Below, piece after piece: positions 1-8,427 of a DNA stretch of 12,024 nucleotides (its first letter is position 1; each line of letters begins with the position of its first letter). Made by a program: the position numbers and the translations under genes. Source of the DNA: Akkermansiaceae bacterium. Its GTDB lineage: Bacteria > Verrucomicrobiota > Verrucomicrobiia > Verrucomicrobiales > Akkermansiaceae. The notes beneath the pieces are model-generated. The model was not told the origin of the DNA and did not search any database. It saw only the letters and a program-made list of their open reading frames with translations. The stretch is from positions 1 to 12,024 of the forward strand of contig JACMMB010000137.1 of assembly GCA_014379305.1 (NCBI GenBank). Reading direction: 5' to 3'.

Positions 1-48
1 AGCCATATCACTTTTTCATCGATTGCCGGATGACAAAGTGATATGGCT
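1..48. repeat. Perfect 14-bp inverted repeat at the window edge
   Basis: AGCCATATCACTTT at 1-14 is the exact reverse complement of 35-48, with a 20-nt loop. The arm reaches base 1, so it could be longer than seen. It lies inside the ftsW reading frame and introduces an in-frame TGA. There is no T-run next to it, so it does not look like a terminator. A fold-back chimera at a contig end is the simplest explanation; a real hairpin cannot be excluded. Confidence 0.85.
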
Positions 49-154
49 GGTCGAGTCCGCGAACCCAGACACCCGTGCTGGGCAGCATTACCAATCCCAA
101 ACCGCACAAGAGTGCGACGGCGAAAATCAGCAAGGTGGAACTGTGACGCAACAA
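1..154 (-). CDS. ftsW: FtsW/RodA family septal peptidoglycan polymerase, N-terminal fragment
   Basis: This is the beginning of a SEDS-family protein (FtsW polymerises lipid II at the septum together with FtsI). The frame reads LLRHSSTLLIFAVALLCGLG, followed by a segment containing VMLPSTGVWVRGLDQPYHF and VIRQSM. A first membrane helix, a Ser/Thr-rich stretch and an aromatic segment followed by xRQ are typical of the FtsW N terminus. The frame is open from a TAG just upstream, and the only plausible starts are TTG at 154 or the next TTG at 151, with a weak AGGG about 10 nt before. It lies 46 nt after the LysM gene, the usual ftsW place after murD. After Met (17-19) the frame reads Lys-Lys and then TGA at 8-10. 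The bases causing this are the outer arm of a fold-back repeat, so the stop is probably not real and the gene should continue beyond the window. The family call rests on about 46 residues plus gene order. Confidence 0.72.
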
Positions 155-200
155 GATATGAGCACCCTAACGGAAAGGATTTCAGAATGAAACTAGAAAC

Positions 201-980
201 TTAAGGAAGCTTAAGTAATTGACCGATCTTCAATTTGCTCGGATCGGTGATTTTGTTCATGCTCATCAAGTCCTTTTGGTTCACTTTATACGTGTTCGAA
301 ATCCTCCAGATATTGTCCCCGGATTTGACGGTGTGGGTGCGACCGGAGGCCACGGCTTTAGCCTTTGGCGCATCCGCAACCACTCTTGCTGCCGGAGCAT
401 CCGACTCAACCGCCGGGAGGATTTCAACCAGACCTTGCTCCGCATTGGTTGGCAAATCCCGTTCCCTAAGAACGGCGACTTCCGGCGGATCCTCGGCGAC
501 GATGCGTTTGCCAAGCGGGACTCTAAGCACGATTCCCGGACGGATCTCCGCCCCACGATTCAGGTTTCTCAGCTCGCTTTCATCAATTTCATGTTTGCGC
601 GCGATAATCGTGTAATTGTCTCCCGCCCTAACCATGTAGGTTTTGTCACCGTTGCTGAGGGTCGGCAAATCATTGCTTTGCACCGGGCTGATCGCAGCGG
701 ATTTGGCTGATTTGGCCGTCGCCGATGAAGCGTTTTCCGACGGTGCCGGAGTGCGCCCGGAAAGATATTGCTTATGGATGAAAATCATCCCTATCGCGAC
801 AATATGGATGGCGAAGATAATCGTAAGTGAGCGGGAAATGTTAATCCCGCCCTCATCCGCGCCATCAGCGGCAGGGGCGGCGGCGGCACGCTGTTTCCCC
901 GGCTTAACCTTGTTGAAGATTTGTGCATAGAGATGTTTGCGGACGGGTTTGCGGCGGGTTGGGATGCGGTCGAATTTCAT
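201..980 (-). CDS. Membrane-anchored protein with two LysM domains
   Basis: The protein has 259 residues. Residues 1-48 are basic and probably cytoplasmic (many Arg/Lys). Residues about 51-69 (SLTIIFAIHIVAIGMIFIH) form one membrane helix. An Ala/Ser/Pro-rich linker follows. LysM 1 spans about 113-155 (TYMVRAGDNYTIIARKHEI...) and LysM 2 spans about 214-259 (THTVKSGDNIWRISNTYKV... ending IGQLLKLP), separated by an acidic linker. A type II topology with both LysM domains in the periplasm is inferred. LysM domains bind the N-acetylglucosamine backbone of peptidoglycan. The gene sits 24 nt after murD and 46 nt before ftsW, so a role at the septal wall is likely, either as a scaffold or as a recruiter of amidases; no catalytic domain is present. 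The ATG at 980 is the natural start because the basic leader and membrane segment follow it. No Shine-Dalgarno is seen; the leader (ATAAAATACAAATACATCAC) is A-rich. The exact function is unknown. Confidence 0.9.
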   Translation of the reverse strand: MKFDRIPTRRKPVRKHLYAQIFNKVKPGKQRAAAAPAADGADEGGINISRSLTIIFAIHIVAIGMIFIHKQYLSGRTPAPSENASSATAKSAKSAAISPVQSNDLPTLSNGDKTYMVRAGDNYTIIARKHEIDESELRNLNRGAEIRPGIVLRVPLGKRIVAEDPPEVAVLRERDLPTNAEQGLVEILPAVESDAPAARVVADAPKAKAVASGRTHTVKSGDNIWRISNTYKVNQKDLMSMNKITDPSKLKIGQLLKLP

Positions 981-1004
981 GTGATGTATTTGTATTTTAT
1001 AAGT

Positions 1005-2324
1005 TTAATGAAGCTGGTGGACTAGGTCGCGGAAGGTATCGCCCCGCTGCTCGTAGCCGTTGAATTGATCGAAGGAAGAGGTGCCCGGAGATAGCAGGAT
1101 CGTCGAACCCCGGGGAGCCAGGGAACGTGCCGAGTGAATCGCTTCCTCTATCGTAGTGACGGCGGTTGTCGGTACGGCAGTGGCAAAAATACGGGCCAGC
1201 GGGCGCGCGATCTGTCCGAAGGTGATCGCGGAAATCGCCTGTTTCCGCAATACCGGAATCATTGGAGCATAGTCCAGGCCCTTGTCCTTGCCGCCCGCAA
1301 TCAGAACGACCGGACGATCCTGCGAGCGCAGGGCCGATTCCAATGCGTGAATGTTTGTTGCCTTTGAATCGTTGAGATATTCCACACCATCCAGCGTGCG
1401 GATCAGTTCGCAACGGTGCGCCGGCGGAGCATAGCCCTGAAGGGCATCCGGAATGATTGTCGGATCGATGCCATAAGCCATGCAGGCAGCCATCGCGGCC
1501 ATTGCGTTTTCGGCGTTATGCAGACCACGCAAGCAAGTCTCAGCCTCGAGATCGAGTAATATCCGGCCCTGGTGCGTGATGGTAACGCCATCCGAGAAAA
1601 AGTCCGCAGCGCGGGATTCTGTCGAAAATGTGATCAATTTCGCCAACTGATTCCCGATGTCTTCCCCATGGCGGACGACCATCGCATCTTCGTGGAGCTG
1701 GTTTTTAAAAATACGCAGCTTGGCATTTTTGTAATCCTCTACCGTCGGGTAACGATCCATGTGATCCGGTGCGAAATTCAACCAGATGGAAACTCTTGGC
1801 CGCAGGTTCTCAATGGTTTCCAATTGAAACGAGGAAAGTTCCAGCGCGATGGCGGCCGGGACGTTCGGGGCGAGAAGAATTTCTGACAAGGGAGCACCGT
1901 AATTTCCGCATGGAGTGCCACCGAGACCGGCCTGTTTTAAAATTAGCGAAACGAGTTCCGTGGTCGTGGTCTTGCCGTTCGTTCCGGTAATTCCGATGAT
2001 CCCGCCAGTATAATATTTCGAGGCCAGTTCGGTCTCGCCGATCAAGGGCGCTTTTTTGGAAAAGGCTTTTACCAGCGGGGAGAAGGTGTCGATTCCCGGG
2101 CTGATAACAATCAAATCAGCGGTAAAATTTTCTGCATCCGCCTCGGTGAACTTCGGATGAATCTCGATTCCGCGAGGCACCTTCTCAAATACCTCCGGTC
2201 CTCCCTGATCCCAGATTGACACGATCGCCCCTTCCCGCTGCGCCAGCGCGGCAGCTGCGCGCCCCGAACGGCCGGCGCCGAATACGGCGACATGCTTATC
2301 GAGAATGGAGAAAGGGTCGTTCAC
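1005..2324 (-). CDS. murD: UDP-N-acetylmuramoylalanine--D-glutamate ligase
   Basis: MurD adds D-glutamate to UDP-MurNAc-L-Ala in the cytoplasm, using ATP. The 439 residues match the usual family length (E. coli has 438). The N-terminal Rossmann-like domain shows VAVFGAGRSG (12-21) and ISPGI (74-78). The ATP-binding loop is GTNGKTT (114-120). LELSSFQLE (161-169), APDHMDRY (185-192) and the lysine expected to be carbamylated in AKLRIF (K202) follow. The C-terminal domain has AHRCE (302-306), NDSKATN (318-324) and LIAGGKDKG (341-349). Near the end the usual SPACASFDQF reads SPGTSSFDQF (412-421), a mild variant. The start is GTG at 2324, 6 nt after the mraY stop; it gives the family's usual N terminus and no better start exists. 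No Shine-Dalgarno is present, so translation is probably coupled to mraY. Confidence 0.97.
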   Translation of the reverse strand: MNDPFSILDKHVAVFGAGRSGRAAAALAQREGAIVSIWDQGGPEVFEKVPRGIEIHPKFTEADAENFTADLIVISPGIDTFSPLVKAFSKKAPLIGETELASKYYTGGIIGITGTNGKTTTTELVSLILKQAGLGGTPCGNYGAPLSEILLAPNVPAAIALELSSFQLETIENLRPRVSIWLNFAPDHMDRYPTVEDYKNAKLRIFKNQLHEDAMVVRHGEDIGNQLAKLITFSTESRAADFFSDGVTITHQGRILLDLEAETCLRGLHNAENAMAAMAACMAYGIDPTIIPDALQGYAPPAHRCELIRTLDGVEYLNDSKATNIHALESALRSQDRPVVLIAGGKDKGLDYAPMIPVLRKQAISAITFGQIARPLARIFATAVPTTAVTTIEEAIHSARSLAPRGSTILLSPGTSSFDQFNGYEQRGDTFRDLVHQLH

Positions 2325-2330
2325 AATGAA

Positions 2331-3545
2331 TCAGGCGATTTTGAGCAGAGCCAAACCAAACAGGGCCAGCATGATGGATAGGATCCAGAAACGGATAATG
2401 ACTTGGGATTCGTGCCAGCCTAGCAGCTCGAAGTGATGATGGATGGGTGCCATTCTAAAAATCCGTTTTTTCCGCAGTTTGAATGAACCGACCTGCAGCA
2501 TAACCGAAAGCGCCTCCACCACAAACACCCCGCCAATGATGACAAGCAGCAGTTCCTGTTTGGTGCAGATGGCGGCTGTGCCGAGAGCTCCGCCAATCGC
2601 CAGTGAACCGGTATCGCCCATGAACACTTTTGCCGGATGGCAGTTAAACCATAGAAAGCCAAAGGAAGCGCCCACAAGCGCCATCAGGAAAACCGCAAGC
2701 TCGCCGATGTAGCGGTTGTGCGGGATGACCAGATAGTCGGTAGCCATGAAGAAATGACCGGCAAGATAGGCAAGCACCGCATAGGATAGCGCAACTGAAA
2801 TGGTGCAGCCCGTGGCAAGTCCATCCAGTCCGTCGGTTAGATTTACCGCGTTTGAGCAACCGATAATGATCAGCCCGAAAAAGGGAATAACCAGAATACC
2901 CAGGCTGATGATCGGCACCTTGAAGAGAGGGAAGCAAATATCCCCGATTCCGATCCATTGATCGCCAAGTCGATAGCCGGCGACTTGATTCTGAATTTGC
3001 TCGGGGGTTGCGCCAAAACCTGAAATTTCCGTTTTGAAATAGATGAAGCAGGCGGCGATCAAGGCGATCACAAATAGCCAACCGAGTTTTGTCTTGCTGG
3101 AAATACCGGCGGAATTTTTCTTTTTGACCTTGGTGTAGTCATCGACAAAGCCGAGCAGTCCGCAAGCGGACATCGTCACGGCGCAAACGGCGACAAATGG
3201 ATTGAAAATGCGCGCGCAGAAAAGCGTGGAAATGAGAACCGCCGAAATAATCAGGACGCCACCCATTGTGGGAGTGCCGATTTTGCCGCCGTGCAGTTCC
3301 GCTAATTTATGCACCTCCTCAGCGGTTCGGATCGGCTGGCCGACTTTCATCGAGATGAGTTTCCGGATGATGCGGGGGCCGATGAGGATGGATATGCCGA
3401 AAGCCAGAAGACCTGCCGTGGCTGCGCGGAAAGTCACATACTTGAATAGATTCAGGAACGTGAAACTGTGTGCCCAACCCTGCGTTCCCGCAGATTGTTC
3501 AGCTTGAAAAGCATTCAGCCAGAAATCGTAAATGGCGGTTAACAT
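2331..3545 (-). CDS. mraY: Phospho-N-acetylmuramoyl-pentapeptide transferase
   Basis: MraY transfers phospho-MurNAc-pentapeptide to undecaprenyl phosphate, giving lipid I at the inner face of the membrane. Diagnostic motifs are all present: PTMGG (92-96), the Asp pair in FVDDYTKV (133-140), NLTDGLDGLA (235-244), the catalytic Asp of FMGDTGS (D311) and the histidine cluster APIHHHFE (366-373). About ten hydrophobic helices are visible. At 404 residues it is longer than the 360 of E. coli. The extra length is an N-terminal segment of about 30 residues and an insert around 172-205 between helices, which contains GATPEQIQNQVAGYRLGDQW. The ATG at 3545 overlaps the end of murF by 7 nt (ATGTTAA), so translation is coupled. 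The gene order murF-mraY-murD is the standard one. Confidence 0.97.
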   Translation of the reverse strand: MLTAIYDFWLNAFQAEQSAGTQGWAHSFTFLNLFKYVTFRAATAGLLAFGISILIGPRIIRKLISMKVGQPIRTAEEVHKLAELHGGKIGTPTMGGVLIISAVLISTLFCARIFNPFVAVCAVTMSACGLLGFVDDYTKVKKKNSAGISSKTKLGWLFVIALIAACFIYFKTEISGFGATPEQIQNQVAGYRLGDQWIGIGDICFPLFKVPIISLGILVIPFFGLIIIGCSNAVNLTDGLDGLATGCTISVALSYAVLAYLAGHFFMATDYLVIPHNRYIGELAVFLMALVGASFGFLWFNCHPAKVFMGDTGSLAIGGALGTAAICTKQELLLVIIGGVFVVEALSVMLQVGSFKLRKKRIFRMAPIHHHFELLGWHESQVIIRFWILSIMLALFGLALLKIA

Positions 3546-4900
3546 GCGGTAGGAAAGGCGGTTTGGAGAACTTTTTCGATGGCGGCTGTACGGCTTCCTT
3601 TGAAGAGAATGACATCGCCAGTCTTGGCATTCTCGATAAGCCAGGCCGCAGCGTCATGAATATCCAGGAAATGGGGCGCCGAGCCGCCTTCGGCGATTCC
3701 TTCGGCACCTTCGCCAACAGCAATGAGCTTGAGGCCTTTCGAAGTGGCGAGCTGGCCGATCCTTAAATGGGCGGCCTCCGCGAATCTCCCGAGTTCACCC
3801 ATTTTACCGAGGACGATGATGCGTTTGCGGCCTGGTGAAATTTCAGTTTCCGCCAGAGTGTCGATGGCGGCTTCCATCGATTCCGGATTCGCATTGTAGG
3901 TATCATCAAACAGGGTGATTCCATCCAGATCAATCCGCCGCATCCGTCCTGAGGTGAGATGGACATTGGAAAGCCCGGCAGCGATCTCTTCGGGCGATAT
4001 GCCCATTTTCCAACCTACGGCTGCCGCAAGCAGAGCGTTGGTAATCATGTGTTTGCCCGGGACGGGGATGAAAACTTCCGCGGTTTTCTCGCCTTCGATA
4101 ACCAGTGTGAAAAGTGTGCCACCAGCTTGAGGACGAAGATTTTCAGCACGGACAAGGCCTCGCCCGTTACCTACCGGGATCAAACGCGCATGGGTGCGGG
4201 CACGGAAATATTCGTTGAATTCGCATCCGGCGGGAGTGAATAGCATCCCGTTCTCCGGCAGGTAACGTCCAAGGGTGCCTTTTTCCTCGGCAATCGCTTT
4301 TTGAGAACCGAGAAATTCAATGTGCGCGGTTCCGATGTTGGTAATTATACCGTACTTCGGGCGCGCAATCTCGCAGAGCGGTGAAAGCTCGCCGCTGTGA
4401 TTCATGCCGATTTCAAAGACCGCCGCCGTGTGGTTGCCGGTAGTTGATAGCACAGTCAGCGGAAGACCGATGTGGTTGTTGAGATTTCCTTTGGTCGCGT
4501 TGACATTGAAAGCCTGGGAAAGCACCGCCTTGGTGAAGTCCTTGGTCGAGGTTTTGCCATTTGATCCGGTGATGCAAACGACCGGGATATCGAGCTGGCT
4601 GCGCCACCAATGCGCCAGCCGCTGCAAGGCGAAAAGCGGATCGGGGACTTCAATAACCGCCTTGCCTTCCGGTAAAGCACCGCCTTTCCAGTTGCGCACC
4701 AGCGCAATGGACGCCCCGTCTTCCAGCGCCTTTTGCGCAAATGCGTCACCGTCGAAATTTTCGCCCTTGAGGGCTATGAATAACCCTCCTGAAATAGGTT
4801 TCCGCGAGTCTGTGAAAACCGAAGTGACCTCCGCTAGAGCAGAGCCCGCGATGATTTTCCAATCGAGGATTTCGCATATTTTTTCGGCAGTGATTTTCAT
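3539..4900 (-). CDS. murF: UDP-MurNAc-tripeptide--D-alanyl-D-alanine ligase
   Basis: MurF adds D-Ala-D-Ala to the UDP-MurNAc-tripeptide, completing the cytoplasmic pentapeptide precursor. The 453 residues match the family length. The N-terminal domain contains TDSRKPISGGLFIALKGENF (30-49), the UDP-precursor-binding motif shared by MurE and MurF. The ATP loop is GSNGKTSTK (112-120). NNHIGLPLTVL (141-151) and FEIGMNHSGEL (162-172) are specific to MurF. DDTYNANPESM (332-342), VLGKMGELG (363-371) and FKGSRTAAIEKV (433-444) complete the C-terminal domain. The ATG at 4900 gives the normal N terminus (MKITAEKICEIL). It is 59 nt after murE, the largest gap between complete genes of the cluster. The leader CTAAAAACGAAA is A-rich and has no Shine-Dalgarno. 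Confidence 0.97.
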   Translation of the reverse strand: MKITAEKICEILDWKIIAGSALAEVTSVFTDSRKPISGGLFIALKGENFDGDAFAQKALEDGASIALVRNWKGGALPEGKAVIEVPDPLFALQRLAHWWRSQLDIPVVCITGSNGKTSTKDFTKAVLSQAFNVNATKGNLNNHIGLPLTVLSTTGNHTAAVFEIGMNHSGELSPLCEIARPKYGIITNIGTAHIEFLGSQKAIAEEKGTLGRYLPENGMLFTPAGCEFNEYFRARTHARLIPVGNGRGLVRAENLRPQAGGTLFTLVIEGEKTAEVFIPVPGKHMITNALLAAAVGWKMGISPEEIAAGLSNVHLTSGRMRRIDLDGITLFDDTYNANPESMEAAIDTLAETEISPGRKRIIVLGKMGELGRFAEAAHLRIGQLATSKGLKLIAVGEGAEGIAEGGSAPHFLDIHDAAAWLIENAKTGDVILFKGSRTAAIEKVLQTAFPTAC

Positions 4901-4959
4901 TTTCGTTTTTAGGCGGCTGCAAACGATTTGACGGCTCGGTGGATGATTGATTCAGTGCT

Positions 4960-6483
4960 TTAAAAGTTGGAGTCGGGGTTGGCGCGCTTTTCGGCGATTT
5001 CGAGTGAGCGTTTCCTGAGGGCGAGCGAGGCCTTTTTGCGGTCATCAAAATCGATGCTGCGGTCGGCGAATTGCTGGTATGTTTCGTGGCCTTTTCCGGC
5101 AATGAGAATGATGTCTCCGGAGCGGGAGTTTTCCAGCGCCGCGTCGATGGCTTCGGCCCGGTCGGTGATTGAAATGGCGGCGAACTTTTTCGGCAATCCG
5201 GCTTCGATGTCCTGGATGATTGCCCGGGGATCTTCTGAGCGCGGATTGTCCGAGGTGATGATCAATACGTCGCTGAAGAGAGCAGCGGCGGCTGCCATGA
5301 GCGGACGTTTACCCTTATCCCGATCCCCGCCACAGCCAAAGACGGTGATGAGACGGCGCGGATCGAGTTCTTTCAGCGTGCGGCAGGCATTTTCCAAAGC
5401 ATCGGGAGTATGGGCGTAATCGACGAAAACGGTTGCCCCACCCGCATTTCCAACGTTTTCCATCCGACCGGGGACCTGCGGAGAATCGGCGAGAGCCGCG
5501 GTTGCCTGGCGGGGTTTGATGCCGCAGGCGGATGCGGCGGAAATTGCTGCAAGTATGTTGTAGGCGTTGAACCGGCCAATCAGCGGCGCGCGGACCAGAA
5601 ACGATTTTCCTTTTGCCGTGAGTTCAAATGACATGCCGCTGGCCTTTTGCTGGAAATTGTTCGCGCGAAAATCACAGCGGACGTTGAAGCCGTAGCGAAT
5701 GACCGGCATTTTGCCAGCAAGAGAGGTGGCGAGGTCATTGCCACGGGCGTCGTCGGTATTGATGATCGCGGTGGGCTTTTTCCCCTGTGGATCTGCAGCA
5801 AGCTCATGAAACCAGGAGGCCTTGGTCTCCATGTATTTCCCTATGGTGCCGTGATAATCGAGGTGATCCTGAGAGAGATTGGTGAACACCGCGGCATCAA
5901 AGGCGATGTGGTGGACGCGTTTCTGATCAATACCGTGAGAGGAAACCTCCATGACTGCTCCGCGGCAGGCGTTATCGCGAAATCCGGCGAGTATGGCATT
6001 GAGTTCTATGGCTCCCGGAGTGGTATGTTTGGCCGGGGTCTGGTTTTCACCGTCATCTATCAGAATGGTTCCGAGCAGCCCGGCGCGGTGCCAGGCGCTT
6101 TTCATGATGTGATGTAATAGAAACGCCGTGGTCGTTTTGCCATTGGTGCCGGTTATGCCGGCAAGGCTTAGATTTCCGGCAGGCTCTTCATAAAATGCGG
6201 CGGCCATGACTGCGAGAGCGGAGCGGCTGTCGGGCACGTGCAGCCACGCGGTGGAAGCCGGGAGATTTTCGGGTGGTGCGGATTCCGCCAGAATTGCAGG
6301 AGTGCCGCGTGAAATCGCTTCCGCAGTGAACCTGTGTCCATCGATGCTGGTGCCCCGGATTGCGGCGAAGAGTTTGCCCTCCCCGGTCTCGCGTGAATCC
6401 GCGGTGAGGGCATCGATTTCCTGGTCCAGCGGCCCGCAGACGGTGACTCTTTTCAGTGGAGCTGTTAGGGTGCGGAGAAGCAT
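4960..6483 (-). CDS. murE: UDP-MurNAc-L-Ala-D-Glu--meso-diaminopimelate ligase
   Basis: MurE adds the third residue of the stem peptide. The 507 residues match the usual length. Visible motifs are LTADSRETGEGKLFAAIRG (26-44), the ATP loop GTNGKTTT (112-119), MEVSSHGIDQKRV (178-190), FTNLSQDHLDYHG (200-212) and the lysine expected to be carbamylated in METKASWF (K221). FVDYAHTPDALE (353-364), FGCGGDRDKGKRPLM (382-396) and GKGHETYQ (463-470) follow. The substrate loop SDNPRSEDP (411-419) is the DNPR motif of enzymes using meso-diaminopimelate; lysine-using enzymes differ there. The ATG at 6483 lies 15 nt after ftsI. The spacer has no Shine-Dalgarno, so initiation probably depends on coupling. 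Confidence 0.97.
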   Translation of the reverse strand: MLLRTLTAPLKRVTVCGPLDQEIDALTADSRETGEGKLFAAIRGTSIDGHRFTAEAISRGTPAILAESAPPENLPASTAWLHVPDSRSALAVMAAAFYEEPAGNLSLAGITGTNGKTTTAFLLHHIMKSAWHRAGLLGTILIDDGENQTPAKHTTPGAIELNAILAGFRDNACRGAVMEVSSHGIDQKRVHHIAFDAAVFTNLSQDHLDYHGTIGKYMETKASWFHELAADPQGKKPTAIINTDDARGNDLATSLAGKMPVIRYGFNVRCDFRANNFQQKASGMSFELTAKGKSFLVRAPLIGRFNAYNILAAISAASACGIKPRQATAALADSPQVPGRMENVGNAGGATVFVDYAHTPDALENACRTLKELDPRRLITVFGCGGDRDKGKRPLMAAAAALFSDVLIITSDNPRSEDPRAIIQDIEAGLPKKFAAISITDRAEAIDAALENSRSGDIILIAGKGHETYQQFADRSIDFDDRKKASLALRKRSLEIAEKRANPDSNF

Positions 6484-6498
6484 TTCAAAAAAGGCGGG

Positions 6499-8427
6499 CT
6501 ACCTGGTTGCAACCGGAGAATTTGGAGCCGGGATCGGTTCGGTGGGCTGAAGATTCATGTGTGCGGCGAGGCGGGTGGCGATTTTGGAGAAGATTGGCGC
6601 GGCAATCTGCCCGCCGTAACGCGGTACCTCGGTGGTCATGGGTTCGTCAACGACCACATAGCAAACAAAAGCCGGGCGATCCGCAGGCATGAAGCCGGCA
6701 AAGGATACAACATATCCACCCTTGATGTAGCCTCCGCGCTTCGGATCGTGCTTGATCGCGGTTCCGGTCTTTCCGCAGACCTTGTGACCGGGAACGCAGG
6801 CCAGGGTCGCTGTGCCTCCGCGAAGGGTTACTTTGTGCAAGGCCCGGCGCATTTTTTCGGCAGTTGCCGGTGAAATGACTTTCCCGCGCACCACTGGCGC
6901 GAAGTCTTCAATCACGGTGCCGTCATTGGCAACGACAGCCTTGATGATTTTCGGCTTCAGCAAGCGTCCGTCCCCGGCAATGACGGAATATGCGGCTGCC
7001 ATTTGGATGGGAGTGACACCGATAAAGTAGCCATAGGCGGAGCGTGAAAAATCGATCGGAAGCTTGGGGACCGCAGCCGTTCCCGGGTTTTCACCACTGA
7101 GCTGGATGCCGCTGCATTCGCCAAAACCAAAACGGTGCACGTAATCATAATAACGGCGGACGCCGAGCTGCTTTGCCAGTTTCCAGCATCCGACATTGTT
7201 CGATTTCTGTAGAATTTGCTCGAAGGAAAGCGCGCCACCCGAATGGGAATCTTCGACGGTAAACTTTCTTTCCTGAAGCACGTGCGGGCAGTGGATCACT
7301 GTCGTTGGTGAAACGAGTTTTTCCTCCAATGCCGCTGCCGTGGGGATGATTTTAATGGTCGAGCCCGGTTCGTATTTGGCCTGGATCGCGTAGTTCGAGG
7401 AACGGTCGTCCTTATCGAGGTTTTCCCTGAAATTGAGGTCAAAGTGCGGACGGGAAGCCATGGCAAGGATTTCGCCGTTATTGGGGTCCATGACGATGAC
7501 CGCGCCACGCTTGGATTTGTATTTTTCAAGTCCTGCTTCGAGTTCCTCGTCAACGATGGCCTGCATGCCGATGTCTATGGTGAGCTTGATATTGAGGCCC
7601 GCCCGCGGAGGGAGCAAGCTGTTGGATTTTCCAGGAACTATCAAACCGCGGGCATCTCGCTTGTGCACGCGGCGGCCATCGCGACCTGCCAGATATTCCT
7701 CCAGCGCGGACTCGACTCCAAAGCGTCCGACTATTCGAAAGGAGTCCTTACCGGATGGAGCCTTCTCGGTGATTTCACCCGTGAAGCCAGTAAGGTGGGC
7801 TGCCAGCTTTGGATTGGTATACCAGCGTTTGATGGAGTTTTCGAACTCGAACCCCTGGAGATAATTTTCCTCCACCGTTTCGCGAAGCCGCTCCGCGATG
7901 TCATCGGGAATGTCTTTGGCGAGGGGAAACCAGGTGGCCTTGGAGTTTTCGATTTTCCCACGCAGCTCATCACGGCGCATGCCCACAGGTCTCGCGAGAA
8001 GCCTGATCGCCAGTGCCAGATGCTTGCGAACGATGGCGTCCGGTGTTTCGCGCTCAAGGATCGCACCGCGTATGGCATGGATCCGCCGGATCCGGTCTTC
8101 TTTGGAAACCTTTTGCCAGCCGGGTTCGTTGGATGCCTGCAGATATGCAAGGCCGAAGGAGGCGAGCTTGGGATCAAGCAAATGGTTTTTATCCACGTAT
8201 AAATGGGCGACCGGAATACTTCTGGCAATGGGCTCCTCGTTTCGGTCAACGATCATGCCCCTGATCGCCGGCAGCCGTTCTGTCCGCAGATAAGCTTTGG
8301 CGGACGAATCCGCATAGCGCTGCCGCTCAACCAATTGAATCTGCACCAAACGCGCCGAGAGGGTGCTGAGCAGGGCCACTAAAACGAGGCATAGAATGAT
8401 ACAACGATTTTGGAAGTCGCGGTTCAC
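6499..8427 (-). CDS. ftsI: FtsI-type class B penicillin-binding protein (septal transpeptidase)
   Basis: FtsI crosslinks peptidoglycan at the division septum and works with FtsW. The protein has 642 residues. A single membrane anchor lies at about 9-26 (CIILCLVLVALLSTLSAR). The dimerisation domain starts at RLPAIRGMIVDRNEEPIA (51-68), the usual RGxIxDRNG-like motif with Glu for Gly. A region of about 90 residues rich in charged helices follows, then RFGVESALEEYLAGRDG (235-251). The transpeptidase domain has all three active-site motifs: SxxK as STIK (356-359, the nucleophile is S356), SxN as SNN (409-411) and KTG (553-555). No PASTA domain is present, which fits FtsI rather than the spore-type homologue. 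The start is GTG at 8427, sharing GTGA with the stop of the ftsL-like gene, a clear sign of translational coupling. The last 20 residues are Pro-rich and poorly conserved in kind. Confidence 0.95.
   Translation of the reverse strand: MNRDFQNRCIILCLVLVALLSTLSARLVQIQLVERQRYADSSAKAYLRTERLPAIRGMIVDRNEEPIARSIPVAHLYVDKNHLLDPKLASFGLAYLQASNEPGWQKVSKEDRIRRIHAIRGAILERETPDAIVRKHLALAIRLLARPVGMRRDELRGKIENSKATWFPLAKDIPDDIAERLRETVEENYLQGFEFENSIKRWYTNPKLAAHLTGFTGEITEKAPSGKDSFRIVGRFGVESALEEYLAGRDGRRVHKRDARGLIVPGKSNSLLPPRAGLNIKLTIDIGMQAIVDEELEAGLEKYKSKRGAVIVMDPNNGEILAMASRPHFDLNFRENLDKDDRSSNYAIQAKYEPGSTIKIIPTAAALEEKLVSPTTVIHCPHVLQERKFTVEDSHSGGALSFEQILQKSNNVGCWKLAKQLGVRRYYDYVHRFGFGECSGIQLSGENPGTAAVPKLPIDFSRSAYGYFIGVTPIQMAAAYSVIAGDGRLLKPKIIKAVVANDGTVIEDFAPVVRGKVISPATAEKMRRALHKVTLRGGTATLACVPGHKVCGKTGTAIKHDPKRGGYIKGGYVVSFAGFMPADRPAFVCYVVVDEPMTTEVPRYGGQIAAPIFSKIATRLAAHMNLQPTEPIPAPNSPVATR

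Noticed and set aside
1..48. Intrinsic terminator inside ftsW
   Set aside because: No T-run follows the stem on either strand, and the arm runs to the window edge within a coding frame; an artefact fits better.
4901..4959. Internal promoter or terminator in the murE-murF gap
   Set aside because: This is the widest gap between complete cluster genes, but neither good -35/-10 hexamers nor a hairpin with a T-run could be found in it.
7444..8202. Plus-strand open frame of 252 codons opposite ftsI
   Set aside because: ftsI is fully supported by motifs over the same bases. The antisense frame has no domain and results from the GC-rich codon pattern.
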